Source of the DNA: JANNMJ01 sp031425525
Lineage (GTDB): Bacteria > Bacteroidota > Bacteroidia > Cytophagales > Hymenobacteraceae
Reading direction: 5' to 3'
NCBI GenBank assembly: GCA_031425525.1
Contig: JANPJM010000010.1
Location: 11,019 to 75,018, forward strand
DNA length: 64,000 nt
Of this stretch, positions 8,195 to 16,182 are shown one piece after another; the stretch's first letter is position 1; every line of letters starts with the position of its first letter. The notes beneath the pieces are model-generated. The model saw nothing but the letters and a program-made list of their open reading frames with translations. It ran no database searches and was not told the DNA's origin. The translations under genes were made by a program, and so were the position numbers.

Positions 8195-8258
8195 TCCGCC
8201 AAAGGCGGCCGGTTGCTTTACCGGCCACTTTTTCGGCCTACCGTCTCATCCCTTCTGT

Positions 8259-9413
8259 ATGCTTCCCCAACTTGTTACCGCCCGGGCTACGGCCGGTGTG
8301 CTTACCCTGCTCCTACTCACGGGAACCACGGGCTGTTCGCTGTTTCGGGGGTCGAAGGAAGCCGCCGCGTCTTCCACCGCCGCCTCGACGACGACGGCCC
8401 CGAAAAAAATTACCCCCGAATCGACGGTCGCGTGCCTCAACGTCGAGAACCTCTTCGATTTTGAAGACGACCAGAAGACCAACGACGACGATTTTACCCC
8501 CACCGGCCGCCAGCAGTGGACGCAGGAGCGCTACGAAACCAAGCTCCGCAACCTGGCGAGCGTGATTTCCGACATCGGCGGGCCGGACGGCCCGGATGTC
8601 ATCGGCCTCAACGAAACCGAGAATAAGCGCGTGCTGGAGGATCTGGTGAAGGAGCCGCTGATTGCCGACCGCCACTACCAGATCGCGCATTCCGACTCGC
8701 CGGACCCGCGCGGCATCGATTGCCCGCTCCTTTACAAGCCCGAACGGTTTACCCTTACGCGGCAACGCGAGGTGCCGCTCGTACTGCCCGATACCACGAT
8801 GGGTACGCGCGGGCTGTTCGTGGTCGAGGGGTTGTTGGATCAGCAGCCGATCACGTTTATGGTGGCGCATTGGCCGTCGCGGCGGGGCGGCGAAAAGGCG
8901 CTGCGGCGGCGGATGTCGGCCGCGAAGCAGTGCCGCCAGGTCATCGACGGCTACCTCAAAACCAACCCCCAGGCGCGCATCGTGCTGATGGGCAACCTCA
9001 ACGATACGCCCCTCGATGAGTCCGTGACCACCAGCCTCGGCTCGTCGGGCGAGCTGCTCAACCGGCCCGCCGCGCAGCTCTACAACGCGTTCTACGACCT
9101 GCAAACCCAGGGCAAAGGCACGATGCACTTCCGCAGCCGTCCCGACGTGTTCGACCAGATGCTCCTTTCCGATGGGCTCATTACCGGGTCGGGGCTGCAT
9201 TTCGTGGCGGGGTCGGCCACCATCCACAACCCGGAGCGCCTCACGAACCCCCAGACGAAATTCCCCGGCGAGTCGTTGGGCACGTTCGTGGGCCGCAAGT
9301 ACATCGGCGGGTACTCCGACCATTTCGCCGTGTTCGTGAAGCTCACCACCGCCCCCGCCGAGAAACGCGCGGCGGGTGGCGCCACCAACGCGCGCCCGGC
9401 CGCCGGGCGGTGA
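8259..9413 (+). CDS. Endonuclease/exonuclease/phosphatase-fold lipoprotein
   Basis: A 384-residue predicted lipoprotein: hydrophobic signal followed by lipobox LTGTTGC, then a Ser/Ala/Thr linker and an EEP domain. Fold motifs are ACLNVENLFDFED (start of domain), GLNETEN (metal-binding Glu), MGNLNDTP and GGYSDHFAVF (SDH triad). In the usual GDFND motif the first Asp is catalytic; here it is Asn246 (GNLND), which may reduce or change activity. Homologous Bacteroidota proteins are usually annotated as secreted endonucleases or phosphatases. The C-terminus is a short low-complexity tail. Transcribed alone from the box at 8187. Confidence 0.8.
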   Translation: MLPQLVTARATAGVLTLLLLTGTTGCSLFRGSKEAAASSTAASTTTAPKKITPESTVACLNVENLFDFEDDQKTNDDDFTPTGRQQWTQERYETKLRNLASVISDIGGPDGPDVIGLNETENKRVLEDLVKEPLIADRHYQIAHSDSPDPRGIDCPLLYKPERFTLTRQREVPLVLPDTTMGTRGLFVVEGLLDQQPITFMVAHWPSRRGGEKALRRRMSAAKQCRQVIDGYLKTNPQARIVLMGNLNDTPLDESVTTSLGSSGELLNRPAAQLYNAFYDLQTQGKGTMHFRSRPDVFDQMLLSDGLITGSGLHFVAGSATIHNPERLTNPQTKFPGESLGTFVGRKYIGGYSDHFAVFVKLTTAPAEKRAAGGATNARPAAGR

Positions 9414-9437
9414 GGGAGTTTCGCGTTTCGAGTTTTG

Positions 9438-9551
9438 ACAGGACTACCGCCAAACGGGCGGGGATGTAGCGCGGAACTCCGTTCCGCGTTCGCCGGGTGA
9501 TGCCGCGTAGCGCGGAACAGCGTTCCGCGCTACGTTTTGCGGTAGTCCTGT
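9438..9551. repeat. MITE-like palindromic element
   Basis: Outer inverted repeats of about 19 bp (9438-9456 and 9533-9551, one mismatch; ACAGGACTACCGC core) enclose two inner hairpins built from GCGGAAC...GTTCCGC, around 9471-9487 and 9508-9532. It has no coding capacity. The structure suggests a non-autonomous mobile or REP-type element between the lipoprotein and hscA genes. Confidence 0.6.
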
Positions 9552-9653
9552 TTGAGTTTGGGAGGAGGAGGTTGGGGCGAGGAATAAGAAGGGCGCAGCC
9601 GCACGGGCCGGGCTGCCGCCCGACCTTTGCGGCGGGGGCGCGGCGGTTGGGCT

Positions 9654-9692
9654 TCCCACCCTCCCACCCTCTCACCCTCCCACCCTCCTCCC
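9654..9692. repeat. Pyrimidine-rich cccaccct simple repeat before hscA
   Basis: A run of degenerate CCCACCCT units ends directly at the hscA ATG, so the translation initiation region is made of this repeat. The same unit is found inside the hscA frame at about 10370-10407 and before the ABC exporter gene at 56930-57000. Confidence 0.7.
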
Positions 9693-11678
9693 ATGGCCAA
9701 AGTCGCCATCAACCTTGCTACCGGCGCGCTGCAACAGGCCGAACTGATCGTCGGCATCGACCTCGGCACCACCAACTCGCTCGTCGCGTACGTCCACCCC
9801 GAAACCCGCGTCCCGCGCGCCATCAACGATCTGGGGCGCGGCACCATCGTGCCGTCGGTGATTCATTTTGCGCCCGACGGAGACCTGCTCGTCGGCGACG
9901 AAGCGCGCCTGAAGCTCGAAACCGACCCCGCGCACACCATTTATTCGGTGAAGCGACTGCTCGGCAAAAGCTACCGCGACCTCGCCGACCACCTCGGCCA
10001 GCTCGGTTATCAGGTCATCGAAGACGAACGCGACCCCGACGGACTGGTGCGCGTGCGCGTCGGCGAGCGGTTTTATTCGCCCATCGAACTCTCGGCGCTC
10101 ATCCTGCGCGAGCTGAAGCACCGCGCCGAACACGCCCTCAAAACGCCCGTGAACCGCGCCGTCATCACGGTGCCCGCGTACTTCAACGACTCGCAACGCC
10201 AGGCCACCCGCGACGCCGGGCGCCTCGCAGGCCTCGACGTGCTGCGCATTGTGAACGAGCCCACCGCCGCCGCCCTCGCCTACGGCTTGGATAGAGCCGC
10301 AAGCTTAGAGCCGCAAGCTGCAAGCGATAAGCTGCAAGCTGCTGTCAGGCTGAGCGGAGTCGAAGCTCCCTCCCACCCTCTCACCCTCCCACCCTCCCAC
10401 CCTTCCCCCGACACCACCGTGGCGGTGTACGACCTCGGCGGCGGCACCTTCGATGTGAGCATCCTGCGCCTCGAAAACGGCATTTTTGAAGTGCTGGCCA
10501 CCAGCGGCGACACCTGGCTCGGCGGCGACGACATGGATCGCGCCATCGCCCACCACTGGCTCGCCGCCCTCGGCCTGACCGACGCCGACCTCCGCGCCGA
10601 CAAACAGTTTGCCCAGCGCCTCCGCCTCGCCGCCGAAAGTGCTAAGAAAGCCCTGTCTACCGCTGACGCGTTTTCGGCGGAGCTGACGGTGCCCGGTGCG
10701 CCCGCGCCGGTGGCGGTGGCGCTGTCGAGAACCGAGTTTGATTCCTTGATCGAGCCGCTCGTGGCGCGCACCCTCGCGAGCTGCCGCGTGGCCGTGCAGG
10801 ATGCGGGCGTGCGCGTCGAAGACCTCGATGCCGTGCTGCTCGTGGGCGGCTCTACGCGCGTGCCGCGCGTGCGGGCGGCGGTAAGCGCGTTTTTCGGGCA
10901 GGAAGCCAACGCCTCCCTCGACCCCGACGAAGTAGTCGCCCTCGGCGCCGCCGTGCAGGCCGACATCCTCGCCGGGAACCGCCGCGATGTGCTGCTGCTC
11001 GATGTGACGCCACTCACGTTGGGGCTGGAAACGCTCGGCGGGCTGCTCGACCCGATCATCCCGCGCAACTCGAAAATCCCGACGAAAGCCGGACGCCAAT
11101 ACACCACGTCCGTCGATGGCCAGGTGAACCTCAAGCTCGCCATCTACCAGGGCGAGCGCGACGTGGCCGCCGAAAACCGCAAGCTCGGCGAATTCACGCT
11201 GCGCGGCATCCCCGCAATGCCCGCCGGGCTGCCGAAAATCGACGTCAATTTCCGCCTCAACGCCGACGGTATTTTGCAGGTTGAAGCCGTTGAAATACGC
11301 TCCGGCGTGCGGCAGGAAATCGAGATCAAGCCGCAATACGGCCTCACCGACGCCCAAGTGGAACAGATGCTCCTCGACAGCCTCACCCACGCCAAAGCCG
11401 ACATTGCGGCCCGCTCGCTCATCGAGGCGCGCACCGCCGCCGAGCAGTTGCTGTACCACACCACGCAGTTCCTCAAAAAGCACGGCCACCACCTCACGGC
11501 CGCCGAAATCGCCGACACCACCCAGCACCTCGACACCTTGCGCGCCGCCACCACCACCCCCGACAAAGACGCCATCCTCGCCGCCGCCGACGCCCTCGAC
11601 GACGCCACCCGTCCCTACGCCGAGCGCGTAATGGACCTGAGCGTGAAGGCCGCGATGGCAGACAAGAAGATCGCGTAG
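9693..11678 (+). CDS. hscA: HscA-type Hsp70 chaperone with in-frame repeat insertion
   Basis: A 661-residue Hsp70. The nucleotide-binding domain shows GIDLGTTNSLV, AVYDLGGGTFDVSIL and LVGGSTRVPRVR. The substrate-binding part resembles HscA (GLETLGGLLDPIIPRN, FTLRGIPAMPAG, YGLTDAQVEQML) rather than general DnaK. HscA helps transfer Fe-S clusters from the IscU scaffold. The loop after AYGLD (about residues 200-240) carries an insertion of about 40 residues encoded by low-complexity DNA; E. coli HscA has only a few residues there. The frame stays open on both sides, so the protein is probably made. The ATG at 9693 follows the simple repeat directly. No hscB or isc gene is nearby. Confidence 0.85.
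   Translation: MAKVAINLATGALQQAELIVGIDLGTTNSLVAYVHPETRVPRAINDLGRGTIVPSVIHFAPDGDLLVGDEARLKLETDPAHTIYSVKRLLGKSYRDLADHLGQLGYQVIEDERDPDGLVRVRVGERFYSPIELSALILRELKHRAEHALKTPVNRAVITVPAYFNDSQRQATRDAGRLAGLDVLRIVNEPTAAALAYGLDRAASLEPQAASDKLQAAVRLSGVEAPSHPLTLPPSHPSPDTTVAVYDLGGGTFDVSILRLENGIFEVLATSGDTWLGGDDMDRAIAHHWLAALGLTDADLRADKQFAQRLRLAAESAKKALSTADAFSAELTVPGAPAPVAVALSRTEFDSLIEPLVARTLASCRVAVQDAGVRVEDLDAVLLVGGSTRVPRVRAAVSAFFGQEANASLDPDEVVALGAAVQADILAGNRRDVLLLDVTPLTLGLETLGGLLDPIIPRNSKIPTKAGRQYTTSVDGQVNLKLAIYQGERDVAAENRKLGEFTLRGIPAMPAGLPKIDVNFRLNADGILQVEAVEIRSGVRQEIEIKPQYGLTDAQVEQMLLDSLTHAKADIAARSLIEARTAAEQLLYHTTQFLKKHGHHLTAAEIADTTQHLDTLRAATTTPDKDAILAAADALDDATRPYAERVMDLSVKAAMADKKIA
10293..10407. repeat. 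Low-complexity insertion inside hscA
   Basis: Three repeat types are joined within the gene: gcaagct/ctgcaagc units (10293-10342), a segment reading GTCAGGCTGAGCGGAGTCG (about 10345-10363), and cccaccct units (about 10370-10407). Its length keeps the chaperone frame open. None of it resembles Hsp70 coding sequence. Confidence 0.75.
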
Positions 11679-11689
11679 CAGGATTCTAC

Positions 11690-11758
11690 GTCCCCGGCCC
11701 CGTCCCGGTGCCGGAGTAGGCGGCATACAAAAACCGGCACCAGGACGGTGCCGGGGAC
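11690..11758. repeat. 25-bp inverted repeat downstream of hscA
   Basis: Arms 11690-11714 and 11734-11758 (GTCCCCGGC...GGTGCCGG) pair with two mismatches around a 19-base centre. It starts 11 bases after the hscA stop, between convergent genes, and could act as a bidirectional terminator, although there is no T-run. It also looks like a dispersed palindromic repeat. Confidence 0.5.
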
Positions 11759-11771
11759 CTAAGACCGGCCC

Positions 11772-12086
11772 CTACTCGGCCACCGCCGCCGAGTCGCGCA
11801 CGATCACGTATACCGCTTCTCGGGGCCGCTTCATTAGGTACCGCTCGCGGGCAAATTTCTCCAGCAGATCAGGGTTGTTGAGCAGCGCATCGCGCTCCCG
11901 CTCCACCTCCCCGATCTTGCCTTTGTAATAGTCGCGCTCGCGTTCCAACTCGGCAAGTTTCTGCCGCCCCCGCGCCTGCGAGAGCAAATCGTTGCCGTCG
12001 AAAAACAGCAACCACCCCAGCAGCGCCACCGCCGACAGGAAGTAGTACGAACGCAAAAACGACGGAATCTCGAACGGCAAACGCAC
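11772..12086 (-). CDS. Septum formation initiator, DivIC/FtsB-like
   Basis: A 104-residue bitopic protein: short N-terminus, one transmembrane helix (about 13-29; YYFLSAVALLGWLLFF), then a coiled coil (RGRQKLAELERERDYYKGKI...VERERDALL) and a conserved end (LEKFARERYLMKRP). This is the layout of FtsB/DivIC, which forms the divisome subcomplex with FtsL and FtsQ in the inner membrane. The GTG at 12086 is chosen because it gives the family's usual length; upstream in-frame codons lack family features. A possible promoter (TACCTTCG) lies at 12132-12139. Confidence 0.8.
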   Translation of the reverse strand: MRLPFEIPSFLRSYYFLSAVALLGWLLFFDGNDLLSQARGRQKLAELERERDYYKGKIGEVERERDALLNNPDLLEKFARERYLMKRPREAVYVIVRDSAAVAE

Positions 12087-12112
12087 GGCAGACAACAACA
12101 GGGTACAGCGAA

Positions 12113-12153
12113 ACGGGCCGCGCCCGTAGCCCGAAGGTACGAACGCGGCCCGT
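12113..12153. promoter_or_regulatory. Inverted repeat around a candidate divIC promoter
   Basis: ACGGGCCGCG (12113-12122) and CGCGGCCCGT (12144-12153) form perfect 10-bp arms. Between them, on the minus strand, lies TACCTTCG (12132-12139), one base from the TAnnTTTG -7 box. The site is in the spacer between divergent genes and could be an operator or a hairpin in the divIC leader. Confidence 0.4.
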
Positions 12154-12247
12154 GGTGGGGAGGCGCTACAGGTGAAGACACTGAACGCCACCGCCAGATC
12201 CGGCGACGTTTTTTTGGCAGATGCGCCACAGAACAGGGCAGGCCAGG

Positions 12248-12255
12248 TAAGTTTG
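12248..12255 (+). promoter_or_regulatory. Bacteroidota -7 box (TAAGTTTG), 4 bases before a start codon
   Basis: Exact TAnnTTTG match ending only 4 bases before the ATG of the HATPase gene. With the usual start of transcription some 5-7 bases after the box, the mRNA would begin at or inside the start codon, so it would be leaderless. Confidence 0.55.
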
Positions 12256-12259
12256 TACA

Positions 12260-13174
12260 ATGGCCCTTCCCTACCGCTTGACGCTCACCTCTACCGACGC
12301 TACACCGCATCAACTAAGTTTTATTCCCGACCTGACCGCCGCGTATCAAGCGCTGTTGTTACAAGCGCGCCCCAGCGAGTTGGTGATTGATGTTTCGGAG
12401 TGCAAATGGCTGTCACCGGGTCACCTTGTTGCGCTTGCCTGCTTGGTAGAAGCATATCATAACAAGCGCATCGCAGTGAAAATGGATGTGGCGACCGACA
12501 ACGAAGTACACGATTATTTACGGGCCATCCATTTTTTTGAGTACTGGAAGCCCAACTTCAACCGCCGCACTTTCACCGATAACGACTTGGATACGAATCT
12601 GTGTTTATGGCAGGTTGACGGTTCAATGATCAACGATTACGCTCGGCGCGCTCAAATGTATTTCGCCCAACAGCACGTGCCAGACAAGAATCTCGACGTG
12701 TTGGGGTTAAATTGGGTTGAAATGTTCAATAACATTTGTGACCACGCCAGCTCGCCGGTTCAGGGTTACTGTTTCACGCAATATTACCCCAACCGGCAAC
12801 AGCTCGTTACAGCAGTATGTGATTTCGGCATCGGCATTCCAACGTCTATCAATTCGCTGTGGCAAAAGCAGCACAAGGCCCGTCTGGCCGATACTGATGC
12901 TCTTCGAGCCGCGCTGCGGCGGCGAATGACGACCCAATCTACGCCTCGCAACCGCGGGTTTGGGCTTGACAGCCTCACAACAAGCGTACGCTCATTAGGC
13001 GGTGAACTAACAATACTTTCTAACTTTGCCAGGCTTCAGCAATTGCCGGACGGCGCAATCAGTGTTCAGCCCACGGCTCACTACTTCGAAGGCACCCTGC
13101 TGATTGTCACACTGAACACGGCCAACTTGCCGGCCGTAGAGCAGGAACTGCTTGATGAGGAGTTCAGTTTTTAA
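12260..13174 (+). CDS. STAS-like plus HATPase domain protein
   Basis: A 304-residue protein. Residues about 1-100 resemble a STAS/NTP-binding-like domain (LVIDVSECKWLSPGHLVALA). Residues about 145-290 form a GHKL ATPase domain: N-box Glu154/Asn158 (WVEMFNNICDH), G1 motif DFGIGIP (188-194) and G2 motif NRGFGLDSL (231-239). No receiver, His-phosphotransfer or membrane segment is present, so it is not a classical sensor kinase; it resembles the cytoplasmic ATP-binding proteins paired with DUF4325. The next gene, 6 bases downstream, encodes such a STAS-like protein. More AT-rich than neighbouring genes. Confidence 0.8.
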   Translation: MALPYRLTLTSTDATPHQLSFIPDLTAAYQALLLQARPSELVIDVSECKWLSPGHLVALACLVEAYHNKRIAVKMDVATDNEVHDYLRAIHFFEYWKPNFNRRTFTDNDLDTNLCLWQVDGSMINDYARRAQMYFAQQHVPDKNLDVLGLNWVEMFNNICDHASSPVQGYCFTQYYPNRQQLVTAVCDFGIGIPTSINSLWQKQHKARLADTDALRAALRRRMTTQSTPRNRGFGLDSLTTSVRSLGGELTILSNFARLQQLPDGAISVQPTAHYFEGTLLIVTLNTANLPAVEQELLDEEFSF

Positions 13175-13180
13175 CGTCTG

Positions 13181-13498
13181 ATGTTTATGACCACCGACTC
13201 CATTCCGACGCTGGCGCTGATGTCCATTGTCACTGGCACATCTACCAACGCCGAGGGCGACGCACTTCATATTGCGCTGCTGCCGTACGTACAATCGGGT
13301 CGGGTTGTGCGGCTTTCGCTCCATAATGCGACCCCAATGGCAACCTCTTTTCTCAACGCGTCATTCGGTCAATTAATCGATGCCTGCGGCCTGAACGCCG
13401 TGCGGGCCTCGATTCGGTTAGTGCAGTTCGTCCCCTCCCACGCGCAACGCCTCAAAGCGTACCTCGACCATTATCTTCCCTTTGCCACCGCTGCCTAA
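13181..13498 (+). CDS. DUF4325 (STAS-like) protein
   Basis: A 105-residue protein with the DUF4325 pattern: a beta-strand/acidic start, a central VVRLSLHNATPMATSFLNAS motif and a following helix ending in FVPSHAQRLKAYL. DUF4325 proteins commonly sit next to GHKL-type ATPases, and here the gene follows one with a 6-base gap, so the two probably act together, perhaps as an ATPase and its switch partner. Met1 (13181) or Met3 (13187) could be the start. A strong terminator follows. Confidence 0.75.
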   Translation: MFMTTDSIPTLALMSIVTGTSTNAEGDALHIALLPYVQSGRVVRLSLHNATPMATSFLNASFGQLIDACGLNAVRASIRLVQFVPSHAQRLKAYLDHYLPFATAA

Positions 13499-13523
13499 TT
13501 GGGCAGCGGTGAGCGCACAACTA

Positions 13524-13560
13524 CAAACGGCCGGTTAGCATAGTGCTGACCGGCCGTTTG
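13524..13560. terminator. Bidirectional terminator between convergent genes
   Basis: Arms 13524-13540 and 13544-13560 (CAAACGGCCGGT...ACCGGCCGTTTG) form a 17-bp stem with one mismatch and a 3-base loop, followed by CTTT on the plus strand. It lies between the DUF4325 gene and eno. Confidence 0.75.
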
Positions 13561-13591
13561 CTTTAACTGTCACTTGCCGCAGCAGAAGCCC

Positions 13592-14872
13592 CTAAAACTT
13601 CCGCCCCGGATAATACGCCACTTCGCCCAACTCTTGCTCGATGCGCAGCAACTGGTTGTACTTCGCCATCCGATCCGAGCGCGACGCCGAGCCCGTCTTG
13701 ATCTGGCCCGTGTTGAGTGCCACGGCCAAATCGGCGATGGTGTTGTCTTCCGTTTCGCCGGAGCGGTGGCTCATGATGCTCTTGTAGCCGTTGCGCCGCC
13801 CCAGATTGATGGCCGCGATGGTTTCGGTGAGCGTCCCGATTTGGTTTACTTTGATGAGGATGGCGTTGCCGATGCCCTGGTCGATGCCCTGTTGCAGGCG
13901 TTCGACGTTGGTCACGAACAGGTCATCGCCCACAATCTGGCACTGCTTGCCGATGGAATCGGTGTGCAGCTTCCAACCCGCCCAATCGTCCTCCGACATC
14001 CCGTCTTCGATGCTCAGAATCGGGTAGCGCTTCACCCAATCGGCCCAATAGTCCGACATCTGGTGCGACGTAAGCTGGTCGCCGGTGCTTTTCTTGAAGG
14101 TGTAGAGGCCGGTTTTGGCATCGTAGAACTCCGACGTCGCCGCGTCCATCGCGATGCCGATGTCTTCGCCCGGCCGGTAGCCCGCCGCCTCGATGGCCTG
14201 CAACACTACCTTGATGGCCTCCTCGTTGCTCTTGATGTTCGGCGCGAAACCGCCTTCATCGCCTACGTTGGTGCTAAGCCCCTGCTTTTTCAACACGGCC
14301 TTCAGGTGATGAAATACTTCCGTGCCCCAGCGCAGCCCTTCCGAGAACGACTCGGCCCCGACGGGCATAATCATGAACTCCTGAAAGTCGATGGAGTTGT
14401 CGGCGTGCGAGCCGCCGTTCAGGATGTTCATCATCGGCACGGGCAGCGTGCTGGCGCCCACGCCGCCCACGTAGCGGTAGAGCGGCATCCCCAGTTCCTG
14501 GGCGGCGGCGCGGGCCACGGCCAGGCTCACGCCCAGAATGGCGTTGGCGCCGAGGCGGCCTTTGTTGGCGGTGCCGTCCAGCTCCAGCATCACTTTGTCG
14601 ATGAGGCTCTGCTCGGTAACGTCGAACCCGATCAGCTCTTCGGCAATGATGTCGTTGACGTTGGCAACCGCTTTCAACACGCCTTTGCCCATGTAGCGGG
14701 CCTTATCGTCGTCGCGCAGCTCCACGGCCTCGTGCGAACCCGTCGAAGCGCCCGACGGTACGGCGGCGCGGCCCAGCGCGCCGGATTCGGTGCGGACATC
14801 CACTTCAACGGTAGGATTGCCGCGAGAGTCAAAAATCTGGCGGGCGACGATGTCAGTGATCATTGCGGTCAT
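13592..14872 (-). CDS. eno: Enolase
   Basis: A 426-residue enolase, the normal length. It interconverts 2-phosphoglycerate and phosphoenolpyruvate in glycolysis. Visible signatures are the N-terminal RQIFDSRGNPTVEVDV, the substrate loop PSGASTGSHEAVELRD, the metal-binding SIEDGMSEDDWAG, and SHRSGETEDN near the catalytic Lys. The start could be Met1 or Met4 (9 bases later). It is the last gene of the minus-strand block downstream of carA, a common Bacteroidota order. A long open frame on the opposite strand is a GC-rich shadow. Confidence 0.97.
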   Translation of the reverse strand: MTAMITDIVARQIFDSRGNPTVEVDVRTESGALGRAAVPSGASTGSHEAVELRDDDKARYMGKGVLKAVANVNDIIAEELIGFDVTEQSLIDKVMLELDGTANKGRLGANAILGVSLAVARAAAQELGMPLYRYVGGVGASTLPVPMMNILNGGSHADNSIDFQEFMIMPVGAESFSEGLRWGTEVFHHLKAVLKKQGLSTNVGDEGGFAPNIKSNEEAIKVVLQAIEAAGYRPGEDIGIAMDAATSEFYDAKTGLYTFKKSTGDQLTSHQMSDYWADWVKRYPILSIEDGMSEDDWAGWKLHTDSIGKQCQIVGDDLFVTNVERLQQGIDQGIGNAILIKVNQIGTLTETIAAINLGRRNGYKSIMSHRSGETEDNTIADLAVALNTGQIKTGSASRSDRMAKYNQLLRIEQELGEVAYYPGRKF

Positions 14873-15009
14873 TGTCGAAAAAATGTAGCACGGCCTTCAG
14901 GCCGCAGTTAAAAAGCAAATATCGCAGGGGCAGGCCTTGTGCCCGCCCGCCCCACCGCCCGTTCGGGTTGCACTGACGGGCAAAAAACCGTCCTTACGCG
15001 CCGGTAGTA

Positions 15010-16128
15010 TCAGCGCACAGTTTCCAGCAGGGTCAGAAACTCATCGAAAAGGTAATGCGAATCGTGCGGCCCCGGCGACGATTCCGGGTGATACTGCACC
15101 GAGAAGGCGCGCCCATCGCGGCGGCGCAGCCCTTCCACGGTGTTGTCGTTGAGGTTGAGGTGCGTGACTTCCAGCTCTGGGTGCGCCGCCACGGCCGCCG
15201 CATCCACCACGAATCCGTGGTTTTGCGACGTGATTTCGCAGCGCCCCGTCAGCAGGTTTTTCACGGGGTGGTTGAGCCCCCGATGGCCGTTGGGCATTTT
15301 GTAGGTGGGCACGTCGTGCGCTAGCGCCAGCATCTGATGGCCTAGGCAGATGCCGAACAGCGGCTTGCGGCTCACCACGATACCCCGCACCGAGGCGATG
15401 GCTTCGGTGGTGGCGGCCGGGTCGCCGGGGCCGTTCGAGATGAAGTAACCGTCGGGCGCCCACACCTCCATCTCGGCTAGCGGCGTATTGTAGGGGAACA
15501 CGCGCACCGCGCAGCCGCGCTGCGTCAGGTGGCGCAGAATGTTCTCCTTCACCCCCAAATCCAGCACCGCCACTCGAAAGCGCGTCGGCACACCGGCGGG
15601 CGGCAGCAACTCATACGCCGCCTCTACCGATACTCGCCCCGCCAACGCCAGGCCCTTCATCGACGGCACAGCGCGCAGTTGTTCCATCAGCTTGCTCTCG
15701 TCGAGTTCTTCGGAGGAAATGATGGCGTTCATCGCACCCTTCTCGCGGACGTGGCGCACCAACGCGCGCGTATCCACGCCGCCAATCCCGACGATGCCCG
15801 CTCGCTCGAAATAGTCCTGCACCGAACCGGCCGCCTCTTTCCGCGAGAAAAACTCCGAAAATTCGCGGCACACGAGCCCCGCAATCTGCACGCGGCCCGA
15901 TTGCACTTCCGTATCCGTCACGCCATAGTTGCCGATGTGGGAGGTCGTCGTCACCACGATCTGCCCGCAATACGACGGATCGGTGAAGATTTCTTGGTAC
16001 CCCGCCATCCCCGTGTTGAAACACACTTCGCCGGTGGTGGTACCCCGGTGGCCCAAAGGCCGCCCGCGAAAAACAGTGCCGTCTTCCAGCAGCAAAATCG
16101 CCGAATCGGCGGTAGGGAACTCGCTCAT
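15010..16128 (-). CDS. carA: Carbamoyl-phosphate synthase small subunit
   Basis: A 372-residue glutaminase subunit that supplies ammonia from glutamine to CarB for carbamoyl phosphate, the precursor of arginine and pyrimidines. The N-terminal domain (LLLEDGTVFRGRPLG, GEVCFNTGMAGYQEI) is followed by a class I amidotransferase with nucleophile Cys in GICLGHQML and catalytic His/Glu in QYHPESSPGPHDS. No carB lies next to it. A -7 promoter box at 16136-16143 ends 7 bases before the ATG. Downstream is eno. Confidence 0.96.
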   Translation of the reverse strand: MSEFPTADSAILLLEDGTVFRGRPLGHRGTTTGEVCFNTGMAGYQEIFTDPSYCGQIVVTTTSHIGNYGVTDTEVQSGRVQIAGLVCREFSEFFSRKEAAGSVQDYFERAGIVGIGGVDTRALVRHVREKGAMNAIISSEELDESKLMEQLRAVPSMKGLALAGRVSVEAAYELLPPAGVPTRFRVAVLDLGVKENILRHLTQRGCAVRVFPYNTPLAEMEVWAPDGYFISNGPGDPAATTEAIASVRGIVVSRKPLFGICLGHQMLALAHDVPTYKMPNGHRGLNHPVKNLLTGRCEITSQNHGFVVDAAAVAAHPELEVTHLNLNDNTVEGLRRRDGRAFSVQYHPESSPGPHDSHYLFDEFLTLLETVR

Positions 16129-16135
16129 CGGAAGG

Positions 16136-16143
16136 CAAAGGTA
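16136..16143 (-). promoter_or_regulatory. Bacteroidota -7 box (TACCTTTG) before carA
   Basis: On the minus strand TACCTTTG is followed by 7 bases and then the carA ATG. The predicted transcription start lies within a few bases of the start codon, implying a leaderless or near-leaderless mRNA and no room for leader-based control. Confidence 0.6.
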
Positions 16144-16182
16144 GCGTTCACCCTACCATGGCAGTCACCTTTACAAAGAGTG

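Noticed and set aside
8313..9323. A 336-codon minus-strand frame opposite the EEP lipoprotein
   Set aside because: The composition is Arg/Gly/His-rich and it ends in a low-complexity stretch; the plus-strand frame has clear family motifs and a lipobox.
13574..14911. A 445-codon open frame on the plus strand opposite eno
   Set aside because: It is fully antisense to a highly conserved enolase, its translation is His/Arg/Gly-rich without domain character, and GC-rich genes commonly leave such shadows.
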